This document shows positions 1 through 14,389 of a stretch of 64,000 bases of DNA, one piece after another (the first letter of the stretch is position 1; each line of letters opens with the position of its first letter). This DNA is from Tyto alba (lineage: Eukaryota > Chordata > Aves > Strigiformes > Tytonidae): contig NW_024881322.1 of assembly GCF_018691265.1 (NCBI RefSeq), forward strand, positions 12,203,989 to 12,267,988, read 5' to 3'. The notes under the pieces are model-generated. The model did not search any database. It was not told the DNA's origin and saw nothing but the letters and a program-made list of their open reading frames with translations. A program made the position numbers and the translations under genes.

Positions 1-1740
1 TGTCAGTGCCTGTCAGTTTAATGGTGGAGTTGAGAGTTCTATAGTCCTGATCTTCCATCCGCTTTAAATACTTGAATTAATGAACACAGCCATGGTTAAA
101 TATGGTGGTGAATATTATTATCAGGGGCTATACTGGAAATAAATATATTGATTATGAGGCATAATTTCACCCTCTTTCAAATCTCATTGTCATTTTGCTT
201 TGTTAATGGCAATGTGTTTTCAACTGGAATTGTAACTGATGTTTGAGGTTTAAAAATTTTGCAACTTTCTTGCTTGAAGCAAAGGTTAGAAACTCTTTAA
301 GGACAACTCTGAATTTCAGCTGCTGCACCTGGTTTATTTATGTTTCCCCCTAGAATTAAATTGGCATAGAGAAATCTCTGCCGTGTGTCTACTCACTGAA
401 TTCAGGGAAGTCCTGACATTTAGCCCATCTTTTCAGTCATGTGATAACTGTAAAAATTAATGGAATAGGGGTCTGCTAATATGGTTACCAGTGTGAACGC
501 CAGCCTTGCTGAGGACTTCAAATGGCTCTTTATAGATGGAAAATTGTTAATTTTTAATTAATTTCTGTAGCTGGCCTTTTAAGGTTGCTACACTTGACTT
601 AGGAGTGGAGTAGTTTTTGAAATAAAAACCATATCGTCTAGGAACACACATCTGATGTGACCTTGAAGGCTGGAGGCCTTCTGATTGCTTTCGTATCCAA
701 TTGCTTTCAACAATGTGCTGTTTCAAATGACTGATTTTTGACCAAAAGCACATAAGAGTACTCTTATTGAAAGCACTGTGGTCAGATGGGACAACAAGGG
801 ATCATTTGTGGTAACTGAAGAGGAATGCTTAAAAACCACCTGTTTCTCTTCATGTTTTGTTCAAGACAGTAAATGACAACTAGCAGCAGGTGTGACCATT
901 TTTCTCCAAAGGAATTATTGGTATTCGTGACACATTTCTGATGTCTTAAAAAGTAACACTAATATGCTTAATGCCATTTTTCTTGCTTTAGCAAATATTG
1001 TGTGTATCACCTGTCATAAACTCTAAAGGCATCTAATTAATCATATTTGTAGTAGGTTTGCTTCTTGCTGAGCTTTCAGCTGGGAGATTTTAATTTCTCA
1101 TATTAAAACTTGTGTGCATGGTTCACTCTACTGCCGTTTTTTCATTAACCTGCTAAAAGTATGTGTCTATTATACGTGCTTTGCTGAAGGATATATAAAT
1201 ACAAGCTGATGAGTTTGAGTGCCTCATCCTACCAGGGATAGAAGTGTATGAGTATCTTGACTTGCTTGACTACTGCCAGTTAAGTAAATGAGTAGGTGAA
1301 TTAGAGCACGGACACAGAGATTTTTCTCAGCCAGAAGTCTTTGTAATGAACAGTATGTAGAATCTCATTTTGTGAGATTGTAGTTGCATACTGCAAAAGT
1401 GAGAACAAACGCGAAATGTTTGTGTTAGAAACTACTTGATAGACCCAGGGTAGCTGCTGTTATCATTGAAGGCTCTCAAGTTAATTTTGTTTAAATCAGT
1501 ATTTTTAACACATTCACAGTAGTAGCAAGCAAGTCACACCTTTAGGGGATTATACAGCACTGTTCCCCAGGGAGGGGTTTGTGGCCCTCTCAGCTGGGCC
1601 TTTGTAGCCCCCTTTCAAGGTATCACAAGGGTGATGGCCAGCTACACTTCTGCACTGGTAGTTTTGCTAGGGGTGGGGTTGGAACCACACCTTGAAATGG
1701 ACTTTAACTCATTCCTCCTTCAATTAAAGACAATAATATT
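1..1740. other. Upstream non-coding sequence
   Basis: AT-rich sequence with no recognisable exon, RNA gene or transposable element. It lies upstream of the PDE1C promoter region and could be intergenic or part of an intron of a longer PDE1C isoform with a more distant first exon. Confidence 0.6.
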
Positions 1741-2220
1741 TTGGGTTGGAAGGGACCTTAAAGACCATCCAGTCCCACCCCCCCTGCCCCGGGCAGGGTC
1801 CCCTTCCCCCAGCCCAGGGGGCTCCCAGCCCCGTCCAACCTGGCCTTGAACCCTTCCAGGGAGGGGGCACCCACAGCTGCTCTGGGCACCCTGGGCCAGC
1901 GCCTCACCCCCCGCACAGGGAACAATTTCTGCCTCATCTAAATTTACCCTCTTTCAGTTTAAAGCTGTTACCCCTTGTCCTATTCCTATACTCACCTATG
2001 AAGAGTCCCTCCCCCCCTTCCCTGTCCCCCCTTTAAGCCCTGGGGGGCCGCTCGAAGGGCTCCCCGGAGCCTTCTCTTCTCCAGGCTGAACCCCCCCAAC
2101 TCTCTCAGCCCGGCCCCCCAGGGGAGCTGCTCCAGCCCCCCCAGCATCTTCGTGGCCTCCTCTGGCCCCGCTCGAGCAGCTCCGGGTCCTTCTGATGTTT
2201 GGGGGCTCCAGAGCTGAGCA
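1741..2220 (-). mobile_element. CR1 LINE fragment, 5'-truncated, minus orientation
   Basis: On the + strand the segment opens with TTGGGTTGGAAGGGACCTT, the reverse of the 3' region of avian CR1, followed by the usual GC-rich CR1 3' sequence (CCAACCTGGCCTTGAA, CCTTGTCCTATT, CAGGCTGAACCCCCCCAAC). The very last 3' repeats (ATTCTATGATTCTAT type) are missing or diverged at the left edge. It ends near CTCCAGAGCTGAGCA, so only the last ~0.5 kb of the LINE is present and no functional reverse transcriptase remains. It is almost the exact reverse complement of the middle of the copy at 3528-4135. Confidence 0.92.
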
Positions 2221-3527
2221 TAGTAGAGAAAAAAAAAATTGTTTTAAGAGAGTTCGTGTGTCCCAAGGTTTGCTTCTTGAGTTAAGTTTACAACTAGTTT
2301 TATTTTTCCTTTCCTTTATTAACAATTTATTATTCCCTTCCTAGTTTGTAATCTGCATGCATTACTTTTCTGTTGTTCCTGCTTGTTGGTGGGTTATTTT
2401 TATTAACCATTGTTTAAAGCATGTATATGTATTGTAGATGCACCAGAGATGCTTGAGGTTTTATAATGTTACCTCATTTTATGTCATCTACTTTGGGTAT
2501 AGATATGATTCTGCTGGCAGTCTGCACATGTCAGTGATTCACAAGTGAAATTTTCCAGGATAGGAACATTAATAGAGTCAGGAAGCCTTAAGTATTATTT
2601 TAGTACTATGGTGACATGGATGATTTTTTTAAAAATATTCCTATTATTTGGTTCAGAATAAGAATTCTTTAATATTTTTTTCTATGCCATTTTAAGTTCC
2701 TGGGAAAAGTGATATTTTACAATCTAATACAGAAATGCTCCATATTATACTGCAAGGGAGAAAAGACTTGAGGAAAGGTGGCACCAGAGCAGTACACGCT
2801 AGTCATCCTGCTAGAGATGCAGGAATGTGACTTCTTCCAGCTGAATCCCAGAGTCTAGTCTTCCTGCCATGATGGGAATTAATTCCTTTCTTGGAAGAGA
2901 AATGCTTCTAAGGAGACACCCCACATCTGGCAACGTTGAGCTCAAATAGACAATTATTCAGGTTAAAACACAATCAGTATTGACATCAGTTTTTACCCAG
3001 GATTGCTGCTGAGAGCGACTCTGAATCAAGTCTCCACAGGGTACTGCAAGAAACTTTGGAGTAAAAAGTTGAGATAGTTTCTGAGCAGATTTGTCTGTCT
3101 GGACAGCCTATGGATCTCACGTGTGTGCTTAGTTGTATGATAACAGGAGGAACCTTTCAGTATCAGCTGCTGGCATTTGGAAATGAGACGCACACAGCGT
3201 ACACTTACAGGTTTAAGCTTGAAGGCTAATTCCAGGGTGGTCAGTGAGTAAATGGTTTCCAGAGAGAGGCTTTGCAGTAAAGTAGGTATCCGCTGCTCTG
3301 TGCCTTTGTATGAAACCACTAATTCACTTCGCTAACTGCTAAACAGTAAACATGTTCTACTTCAAATAGACTTCAGGGAGCTGGAAGTTTGTTTACAGAT
3401 ACACGCAGGCAGGCTTGCTTTTTCCTGTCAGCTCCTAGGTATTATTTTCAGATTTTTTCAGTACATCATTAGAGACTGTCATCTTGTTAAAATAAGATTT
3501 CCTAGAGTATTAGATGATTTTCCCAGA
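2221..3527. other. Non-coding spacer between the two CR1 copies
   Basis: AT-rich unique-looking sequence separating the inverted CR1 copies. No exon or repeat was recognised in it. Confidence 0.6.
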
Positions 3528-4135
3528 AAGCCAACTGTACCCTGGGCTGCAGCCAGAGCAGGGGGGGCAGCAGGGCCAGGGAGGGGATTCTCCCCCTCTG
3601 CTCCGCTCTGGGGAGACCCCCCTGCAGTGCTGGGGCCAGCTCGGGGGCCCCCAACAGCAGAAGGACACGGAGCTGCTCGAGCGGGGCCAGAGGAGGCCAC
3701 GAAGATGCTGGGGGGGCTGGAGCAGCTCCCCTGGGGGGCCGGGCTGAGAGAGTTGGGGGGGTTCAGCCTGGAGAAGAGAAGGCTCCGGGGAGACCTTCGA
3801 GTGGCCTCCCAGGGCTTAAAGGGCACTTATAAAAAATACGGGGACAGACTTTTTGGTAAGGCCTGTTGCAATAGGACAAGGGATAATGGTCTTAAACTAA
3901 AAGAGGGTAGTTTTAGCTTAGGTATAACAAAGAAATTTTTTATGATGAGAGTGGTGAAACACTGAAACAGGTTGCCCAGAGAAGTGGTAGGTGCCCCATC
4001 CCTGGGAACGTTCAAGGCCAGGTTGGACAGGGCTCTGAGCGACCTGATCTAGTTGAAGATGTCCCTCTCACTGCAGGGGGGGTTGGAGTAGATCTTTAAA
4101 GGTCCCTTCCAACCCCTACTATTCTATGATTCTAT
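3528..4135 (+). mobile_element. CR1 LINE fragment, 5'-truncated, plus orientation
   Basis: A 608-bp copy of the 3' portion of an avian CR1 retroposon. It begins near AAGCCAACTGTACCCTGGG, passes through the conserved GGAGAAGAGAAGGCTCC and AGAGTGGTGAAACACTG blocks, and ends with TTCCAACCCCTACTATTCTATGATTCTAT. That terminal repeat is the diagnostic CR1 3' end. The copy is truncated at its 5' end, as most CR1 insertions are, and does not encode a functional protein. No clear target duplication is visible, which is usual for CR1. Confidence 0.95.
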
Positions 4136-7100
4136 CGTTTCGTAAGAGTGAATTGGGAGAGCCGAGGAGGGTTAAAACTGGGGAAGCAGCACTTCCTATC
4201 TGTTTTGGTATGGTTTGTTTGAAAAGTAAGCTTGTACACTACAGTTTCTCAGCTCTAGTTTGGAATGCATTAAAAATACTATACAATGAGGCTTTAATGC
4301 ACTAAGGTGGGGCTCATAGGAGTCTTAGGTTATATTCCAACCAGAGCAGCAAGTAACATATTCTGCGTGCATTGTTTGTAACACCATTACTTTCAACCCC
4401 AAGACATTTTGCTTTGCTGACACTGAATTTTCACACCTGCCACCAGCATGCCCATTGAAAAAAAATGGCAAACAACAATAGACCTAAAGTACTTTGGGGC
4501 TCTAATATAAATATTTCACAGATACCAGGCAATCTACTATGCTAGTATGGGAGGTCTGTGTGGTTTTGTCTTCAAAACTTGCCTCTGGAGGGTTGTTCTA
4601 GGGAGGGAGGAGGCACATCTGCCCTCTTTCCCAAGGAGCAGGACCTCTGTAAATTATTGCTGCTGAATCTCAGGAGCATCGTTAGAGGTTTCCTCACTTC
4701 GCCTCCTTTTGAGGCAAGAGTACCAGCAAAGATTTTCCCTGTTGCAAGCCAGCTGCTGAGGTTGTTATGCAAGTCAGCTGAATCCCCACATTGTAAGAAA
4801 AATTTTCTGTCATAGTGGTGGTGGAATTGACGCTGCAGAGGAGTGGGAGCAGTGATTTGAGCAAGCAGTTGTGGTTTGTCCTGGCCACGTGCTGAAGTTC
4901 TTCAGTAGATGAAAGTTAATAGGCCTTTTGAGTTCGTGTTTAAATGCGGTTGTTTTTATTGCTCTCCAGTATAAATAAGAAGAATGGAATCCCTCCAAGA
5001 GCTCTCTGTGTCCGAAGATGATCAATCTTAGCTGAAAAGCAGGATTAAAACTAATATGCAAAAAAATGCAAAAGGTAAACCGAAGATTGAGTTAAATAAT
5101 TTTGTTGCCTTTATTTGTATTAACATAACTGTGTAATTAAAATCAGAAGGACTTTACAGTTTACAAAGCTGGGCTCCTCGTTACAGTTTTGAACCTGTTA
5201 ATACAAAGACAAAACACATATTTGTTTGGCCCAACATTGAGGAAATAACCAGCCCAATCCTACTACAAATGCTCACTTTGGTAGCAATCTTACACTGGCA
5301 TGTGAAAATGCAGTCAAATATAGATTGAGAAATTACACCTGCAAATCTTATTGTTTAAGACTTAACTGAAACGTAGTGTGTTAAATTTATTGAACTAGTC
5401 ACTGGAATATTTGCAAATAAACCCAAGAAGTATTCATTCTCCCATGTTTCTGCAGAAAGTGGGAGGGGTTTCGGGTGTGAGGTACGGCATGTCCTACCAT
5501 TTATTATTTTGGGTTCACAACGTGCTTTATGCTTCCCTACTTTCTTTCCCTCCTTCCCTCTCTCTCTTTAAGCCATGACTTCTGATCTCTACAGTTTACT
5601 TAGACACTCATCTCAGAATGATCAGAACAGTAGATGCCATCAATTCTAATAATTATTTGTAGACAATTAGTTCTCTGTGAGCTTATATAACCTATTTCCA
5701 GTTGAAAGCAGAAACAGCCTTCTCCTTCCTCTGTTCCTCTTAGCACACTTGCAAGATGAAATGTTGCAGCAAAATGTTGTTTCTTGGCTCTGATTAAAAG
5801 CATGAGTCACAATTTGTCAGGTCGCGTGGGTTAGAATTGCTCAGACTCTTTTGCTGCAAACATTTCAGGACATATTATAATGGAGTGTGGAGCTGCTAGA
5901 ATGAAGCCAGAGCTGGTGAAGAGATGGAATTTCCTCTTCTTTCTGGCCAAATACATAGACAAGAAAGGACTCCTAGGAGCCTTTGGATAGCTATAAATCA
6001 GTGCCATGAAAGAGTCACTGGAGAAAGTACTGCTTTGAAATGAGTGACACAACTGTTACCAACTTCATGTCTGAGCTGTTTCATGGGTTTGCAATACATT
6101 CATTGGGCTTTGAGCAGATTAGGGCAATTTAATTGTGAATTAAAGTTTTAAATACCGCACGGAATTTGTTCAACACTTACATATATACCGAGATTTCATG
6201 CAGCATAAAATTATGCTGAATACAGTTTCTGCCAAGATCCACAAGGAGGTTCATTAATATTTTGTGTTTTTATAGTAGGTGCATTACAGACAGCCAAATC
6301 GAAGCACTGTTTCATTGGCACAACAGGCCTCAAATCACACTTATATACTCAGGGGTGACAGTTCCCTATGGCAGCATATTTATCACTTATCATTAAAATG
6401 TAGTATTTGCAGAGTCTGTGTGTAATATGCTCTCAGTACCCTGTTCAGAACATAGAATTAGCTAAAAAATATCAACACAAAGACCATTTGACCAAAATAC
6501 AGGAGAATAATAATGCTTCAAAGGGGTACTGGAGACAGAAGAGGAAACAATAGAGGAAACAATAATGAAAATGGGATGCTGCATGAGAAAGAAATGCGAT
6601 TTCCTACTTCCCTCCTTCCTGATATCAATATCATGTGTGTCTGAGTGAATGTGTGGAAATTAAAAGAAATATTTATTGTAAGACTCTATTTCCAGGCCTT
6701 GTATCACTATAAACCTTGTCTGCTCTGGTTGCTAATCTGAGCGGTCTAATATGAAAAGAGATTAATACCCCTGAAGAGTCCGTAGGGAAAGACCCCAGTG
6801 TGCTGTGCAAGGTGTGTAAGGTGCAGTATGGAAATGAGCATATTCACATAACTATAAGTTTTCTCAAATTGTTGGCCTGTAACAGAGTTCCTTAGGGCTG
6901 TCTCTGCACTCTTTATTCTGGCTCTTTTTAAACTTTTAGTGCTTGCCTTTTTTTACCTTATCATCCTTGTGTCTAGTCTCATGCATGTACTCAAACACAC
7001 ACACATATGCATGCACACAGATATAATTTTAGCTTCTGTGCAGATGGTCACAACTGACATATAGAAAAAATATAATTTGAGACTCGTTAAACATTTAAAG

Positions 7101-9071
7101 CCATGGGAATCCAAAAGCAATAATCCTTTTAGGAAGTGCTCAGGGCTGAGTTAGTACGGTGGCATATGCTTCATATATATAAATCAAATATTTACTGACG
7201 AGTGGACTGATTGCTGCTAAGCATATCTGTTAAAAATCAAGGTAGCAAGTGAGAAGGAAACACAGTAAGGCATGAATGGAGCTAGTAAGTACTTCTTTGG
7301 TCTGTGCCAGTCGTATTAAGATGTAGTTATGATGCTGCATTGTATTTATCTGAAGGAAGGGCATACAACCCACTGCTCTGTCAAAGACAGATCTGTTCCT
7401 AAAGGACAATAGTGTAATAGCTTCTTGATTACACAGTGATTTATTTGTAGTCTTTATTATTAAAATGCCTCTCCAGGGTAATTTTTTTTTTTTTTTTAAG
7501 ACTGTGGCATGTACAATACACTGTTTTAAGTTTCTCTTAGGTGTGACCTAGATAAATAATTTCACAAGCCACTTGTGGAAAGTTCCAAAATCATGTCATA
7601 CCAAAGATGTAGTGATTGTACTCGAGAGACCTTCAAAACATGTCCTGCCAGTTTTTTCTCTTTATATAAGTTCACCCGTTTCTGCTACATGGCTGACATA
7701 AGTCTTCATCAATATGTGGAAGCACACTGATTTTCATGTGGTAGACCAATGTGATGAAGGTGAAGCTGAGACATCTGGAGAGGACATTCATAGTTGCTGT
7801 TCTGGAGGTTCTTGAATCGGATTTGGCTGAGAGGTTTCTACATATTTATTACTGCTTTTGACATACAGGTGAAGAGTGACACAAACACTGAAAGTGAGCA
7901 GAAATGGTTGAGCCCAGGCCTGTAAGGAAGGAGTCTGGGCAGTACCATTTGCCAAATCAAAACTTTACCAACAAGCCATGAGAGGGAGACTAGTGATGGT
8001 GATTCCTTTGGGAATGGCTTGCTCCCTCATCCTTCCCAGGCACCCAGTCAAATGGGAACCGTTATGGCAATCGTTTCCCTGACCTTCTGCACTGCTGTTT
8101 TCTATGTTTTCAGTGCTTCAATTTATTCTTAAACCCAGCAACTGGTGGCCAAGGCTGCAGTAATGTGCAGTGGAAATAGGGAAATGTGTGAGCAAGATGT
8201 TGCTGAAGTCTGATCAATGGATCTGATTTAAATGAGGATTGCAGGAATTAACTTGTTCTTCCAGTGCACCATTTATCTTGAAGTATCACTGAGCAGATTT
8301 TTAGCTATTGATAACTTTTAGTGTTATGTGAAATGCCACAAGGCAGGGGTGAATGCTAAGGGCGAAGTGTAGCTTGTAAACTCTTTGTGATCTTCTAGCA
8401 GTGCTTTGGAAAGTCAGTCTGAAATACAGTCCTTGTAGATGCAGGAAGAACACTATGATTTTTAGCTAAAATACTGCACTCTTTAAAGCATCTGTTGAAA
8501 GTGTAGCAGTGCAAGTATTTGATCTTCAAACTGGTGGGTTTCTTTTCAGAATGTGGAGCGCAGCTTTGAGAGGGTGGTAAACAAAAGGCAAAAGGGAGAC
8601 TAAATCGGTTGCTAACAAGAAAGTTTTCTTCTTTCTTGTGATTATAATTTGCAACGGTCAGGGTTTTGTATGTATTCAGGTTCTTTGCAATATCTATGTT
8701 AGTTGGGCTGTTTTAGGAGACTTCTCTGTACAACATGATAATGAAAAGAGGGAACAGCAGTACCAACCCTATGTCATCTCTCCGAATACGTGCTGGCGGT
8801 GACGATAAAATCTCTTAGTGCATCCTACCAGAATGGCTGCCATCCTCCCCTCTTCCAGCAGACGAGGAGGATTTAGTTTCACATCAGCAGGAGGGAGGGC
8901 ATGAGCTGCCTTTGAACCTTCTGCCCTGTCCATCCTGAGGTGTAGATGCCAGTTACCTGCCTAGGGAAGGGGGCCACCTCAAGCCTTCCTTGTGACAAAC
9001 CATTTTGCAGTGCTGTTTCCCTGGTGTGGTGAACTTCTTTATTTGGGAAGTCTCAGGAGTCCACACAGTGA

Positions 9072-9106
9072 CATATATATATATATCTATATATCTACAC
9101 ACACGC
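9072..9106. repeat. TA/CA-type microsatellite
   Basis: An alternating AT run (ATATATATATATAT, then CTATATATCT) leads into ACACACACGCG. It is a short compound dinucleotide repeat, likely length-variable between individuals. Confidence 0.85.
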
Positions 9107-10810
9107 GATTTCTTGCCATCACGTTTTTTCTGTAATTTTTGTGTTTATAATAAATATTACTGGCTCAGTAATGTTGTTAATCAGTTGTGGCGGAAAGGCT
9201 AATCACAGCTACAGAGGATGGGGAGCATGTCATTGCAGTGAAGTGCCTAAACCTACCTGCAGGCTCACAAAACTCTTATTTTTATCACAGGGAAAAAGTA
9301 CTTCATGTTTTGAGGGCAGGCCTTTCCTCTGTCTATCAGAAGATGACTTATGAGAGAGGAGGAAGCCCCAAAGCCCTTAAGCTGCTCAAGGGAGCTCAGG
9401 AGTTGGAGCTGAGGAAAGGGTGGTCTTTGAGGAGCCACCTTTTGGACCTTTGGAGTGGCCTCTCCTGTGAAGTAGAGAGCGACTTGTACTGAATAACAAT
9501 ATTCTAATTTATTGCCTCTCCTCCTCCCAGAGGAAACCCCTGTTACATTTTTTTTTCCTCTCTGGAGAGTGGGTTGGCCTGAGCTGGTTGTCATCCCCTG
9601 TGGGTGTCAGCCCAAGACCCCTCCCTGCAGAAGCAGGGACATCTGCATGGCACAAGTCACTGGGTCTAGCCTGCTGTGCTGTGTATAACCCATGCATAAG
9701 ATGGCTTAATCTCCAGATAAGTGAGGTGAGATTTTTCATTTGTGCTGCACCAGTTGGGAAGCTTTTCCTGAGGCTCAGTGCTCTGGTGGTTAGAAATCTT
9801 CCAGCTTCCAAGTTGTATTCAGGGCCAGTTTATTTCCATTTGCTCTTGCGGCAAGATTGTTCCTTTAAAGGTTTGTTGTTTTTTTTTTTTTTTTTTCTGG
9901 TGTTTACCTCTGATAACTGCAGAGAATAATTGCAATCCTTTTTAGCCTTCCTTTTGCTCTGTTGAAGCAGACAATCCCTTGGGGTTTGCATGAGCAAGGA
10001 CAAGGAGGGAAGACAGGCCAGCTGTGGCCGTGGAGAGTCCTGTGAAGGCTAATTTACCCCACATCCTCATCTTGCTTTTAGTCATGTCCCTGCTCACATT
10101 GCAATTCTCTGTTTCAGTGCCCGTTTTCTCAAAACATTGAAGCTGAGGCCTTTGTAAACTCCAAATATGTTAGATCTACCACATTTGCATGATCACAGGA
10201 AATGGATTCAGGAAGAAAGAGACCAGGTTAATCAGCCATGATCCAATGTGATAAATAGATGTTGCTTTTTATTCTGTCTCCCTTTTCTTTAATTGTTCTT
10301 TCCTCTAAGGTCTGATGCCTGGCAAACTGCTGAGATCAGACTAAAGAGTTTCTACTTTGTGAATCACTTCAGCAAAAGGTTCCTGTATGCTACCAGGCGG
10401 ACATTTCTATGATGATGATGATATTCTGGGCTCCCTGTTTCAGAGCAGAATGGTTTTGCATTTTGCTTCCACCCATGTCCAATGCATGTTATCCATGGAA
10501 AAATAAGGGAAATATTAATTAAATTGGGAGTTTGGGGGTGGAAAGGGATCTACATGAGGTCCCAAAGCTGACATTTGTCTCTTGGACTGCAGTCTGAGAG
10601 AGTTGGTTAGTTAAATAGCCCTGACTTGGCTATTTCTGCCGGCAAAGGCAAGTGGAGAGATCAGAAGTGGCTACACATCTCCCCCCGGAGACAGCGGGTG
10701 AGGAGAAGGGAGAGAATAGTGCTTGAGCTCCCTGGCAACAAAAAGCAGTAGTAGTCCAAAAAAGCAACTGGATAATCTTCCCTCTGTACAGCAGCTGGGC
10801 AGATTTTAAC

Positions 10811-10838
10811 CCAACACCCCCCCACCCCCCCCCCCCCC
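10811..10838. repeat. C-rich homopolymer run
   Basis: Two long C runs separated by single A residues, the longer 14 C. The length is likely unstable and error-prone in sequencing. Confidence 0.85.
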
Positions 10839-13800
10839 GAAAGGTGGAAAAAGTGGAGATCTGGTTTATAAATGACTTCCATACTCTTTTAAGTCAATAA
10901 AATTCAGTGATATGTTCGCAGATATTCCATGATAGTCATAGATTTGTTTTTTCTAACTCCACAAGGGATAATATATGATGCACAGTAATTTCTGTCTTCA
11001 CTCTTTGTAATTTGTATATATTGAATATAGGATCAGGTGTAGCACTTTCATGGTACAGGGGGCAGCATTGGCCCATGTAATGAAATGTACTTTGTGTGTG
11101 AGGCACAGACAAGTGAAAAACCTCCCACTTCCACCTGTCAGACATTTAGGTAGTGATTAAAAAACCCTTTGAGACAACTTTGTTCTTGTTTTGAATAAAC
11201 TTGAGTATTCATTCAATCCTTTTGCATCTGAAGATGTGAAGGATGACCTGGAGCAAGAAACTCTGTGAGAAAGTTCTATAGAGGCTTCAGGTCCTCAAAA
11301 TCATTTACTTTGACCTCATTGGATGTTTGCCGATGAAAAGACTGGAAAGCTTGTTCTTATTTAATCCTCTAATTAGATATTTCTTTTAAGTAATTGATTG
11401 CTTGGACTACTACTCACATCTCACTTCTTTTGCCAAGACCTTTCATAGCTCAGTTTTCAAGCTCTCCTCAAGCATTTTCATGTGTTTTATGAAGCCCCTC
11501 TCCCCTTAACCATCACTCCTCTCTCATGCCTTCTTCCTAAACTGTCATGTATAGTAACATAGGTTTTAAGGCTTTCTAGTGCTTTGGAGGTCATTAAAGA
11601 CAAACAGACTTTTTAAAATGCCCTTCAAGAGTGGCAGTGCTTTTGTCAAAGTTGCAGTGCTCATAGTGAGCACAATAGGGATTTTTATGGAGCTATTGCA
11701 GTGCCATGGTTTAAGTAATAACTTCAAGTGTCATCAGCACGGAAATTTTCTTGTTTTGGTAAGCCTCTCAAGTTGAAGAATGTTTCTGCAAGTTTTCTTA
11801 AATCTGTCTTCACAGAAACTGAGCAACTCTAGGTCAAAAAGGACAGACCTCAAAAGAGGTATGCACTTGTTTTGGTGGCAATATTAGTTGATAGTATTTG
11901 ACAGAAAATTTCTTGCCAGTCACCAGAGCTTTTAATCAAAACTGTCAGCTTGATTCACTTGACTTAAGAAAAGTTTAAATGAACAGCACCTCTTCCACCG
12001 ACTTCATCAGTTGCATTTTTTTGTGCTGATGATTTTACTGTCACTTCTGTAAATTTTTTTTTGGTTATTTTCTTAGATGAATAGCTAGAATTTCCCTTCC
12101 CCTAAAACTCCTGCTTGAACTTCCTCACAGTATGCCTAGTCCTGGTGGCAGTCTGAGTCTGAACACGTTAGGATGCAGGGAATGCAGCAATGGTCTTAAT
12201 ATATTAACTTTGTATCTACATAGCTAGTTCACTGTTTTTGAAATTTTTGAAAGTGCAGCATTCCCTGGGTCAGCTGCATCTGTGCTCCTTCCGGACAGAA
12301 AAGCTAAAACTATCTGTAATTACTGGATGCAGCAGAAATCACAGTTCCCCAGCCCTGAGGGAACTGGGTGATTGCTTGTAATTAAAGGCACTTAGCAGTC
12401 CCTTAGATTGCTACTCCTTGGCTATCTTTAACCCTTGCAGCCTTGTCTTCCAACCCTCATTTATGGTAGTAGTAATGGCTCCGAAGCTATGGTGTGACTC
12501 AATTACCATCAAGCCCTAAAATCTACTTTTAGGCAGGAAAAAAGAGATTAAATTCATTTGCAAACTAAGATTGAGAAGTACTTGATCTAGTTTCATTAAA
12601 CTAGAAAGTGGAATTGTGACAAAAATCTGAAACCAACATAATTAATTCATACTAGTATAGCTCCAGATGCTAACAGATACATTGCTTGCTCACACTGGAA
12701 TAATGTAAGATTGAATTATAACTCTTTAGAGCAGTTTCACTAGGTTTAGGACCTTATAATGTTCTTGACTAAATGGGACAGAGGCATCTATGCTTTGGTG
12801 ACAGTTTCTTGCCGTCAAAAATGCTTAATATTTAGGTGACTACTAATTCTTTTTCAGCAGCCAAAAGCTGAATCAGGTACAAATAAGTCTGTTCACTACC
12901 ATCTATTTTATAGTGAAGTGTGACAGAGTTAATTATGCTATTAGATGAATTGTCTGATTTATTAGCTTTCTGAGTCTCATGATTTTTATTAACTCTTCAT
13001 ATACTTAGCACAGTGGTTATCTTTCGGAGAGTTCAACAGTCTGAAGTTACATTTTGCTCAGGAGAGAGTGCTGTAGTTCTTATTGCAGCTCACTTGTTCA
13101 CATTTTTTAAAACAATGTCTAAATATTTCCCAATCACTCTCTTATATTTCAATATAAAGAATAAATAGGACAAATGCAATTCAGTGATAGAGGTGATCCC
13201 CTCTCCCTCTTTCTAAGTCCCCCCCAAGCAAACAAACAAACAAAAAATTGTTCTTAACTGAAAATGAGCAAGAAACGTTTTTTCCCGCTAGGTTAAAGAC
13301 TGACCAAAATCTGCCCAGCTTGCTTTGGCATTAGCAGAATTAGCAGAAATGTCACTGTTTTACAAACTGTTTGAATATATATTAACATAATATTTTGGAG
13401 TATGCTACTGTCAGACTTGTTGCAGTGTTTGCCATAACTGAAGTTCAGAGATCCAGACTCAGACGTGCAATACTGAAAGCAAACACAAATACTCTGCTGC
13501 AGTTTTGGTTGGAGGCATTAATGGTAAGGGAATAAAATATATTCTGGATTATTTATGCATGGACAGACATATGAATACATTGTAGTTGTACTAATTATAG
13601 AACTTGTTATAACGCTTGAAGCTTTCATTCTGTCAAATCAGATTAATTGATAGGAGAAAACGCATGTTCACACAGGCAATATGTAGGAATAGCAATAGGC
13701 AATGTTTCAGCACGCTTTCTGTGCCTTGTGCTACCCCTTCAGCCCAGGGTAGCTGATCTATTTTTGCTGCAGTCCAGCAAAGACTTCAGAAATCATGCTG

Positions 13801-14389
13801 TTTGAAATTATTGCTCCAGTTTGCTCATGCTTACCGAAGTACTGTTTCTGTTGGAAAGGCTGCCGCCTTGGAAGCATTTTTGGATGCATTTCAGTGGGCC
13901 TTTTAAATGTTATTGCTATACCCACTTAGTTCTGGTGAAGGCTGCAAAGAGGACTCAGAACTTTCTCACTCTTTTTCTAGTCTTTGCTTAAAAAATAAAA
14001 GAAAGGAACTGTAGGTGCTTTTAAGGAAAGTTGTTGTTGGAGTGTTTAACCCTCGTGGTATGTCAGAGGTGCCCTGAGCATTCTGCCTTGGTCTTGTGTA
14101 TGAAATACCTGTACCACCTCTCTGAGAAAGGCAGACCTACTCCTGCACACCTGGCTATTTTGCCTGTTTTGCAGTGATGCCTGCCTTCATGGAGGCAAAT
14201 TGTGGACCCTACCCTCCTCATCTGCCTTTGAACACCTCTTTGCGGTGTGTTGTCAGCATCCTCCTGTGTCATCAGTCCTGCAGAATGGTGCGCTTAGCAA
14301 GGAAGGAGGAGTACCTGTAATTAAGATCCTTCCCGCACAGGGCTCAATCAAGAGGCTTTTAGCATGAATACAAGTATGGTCCTGGACTG

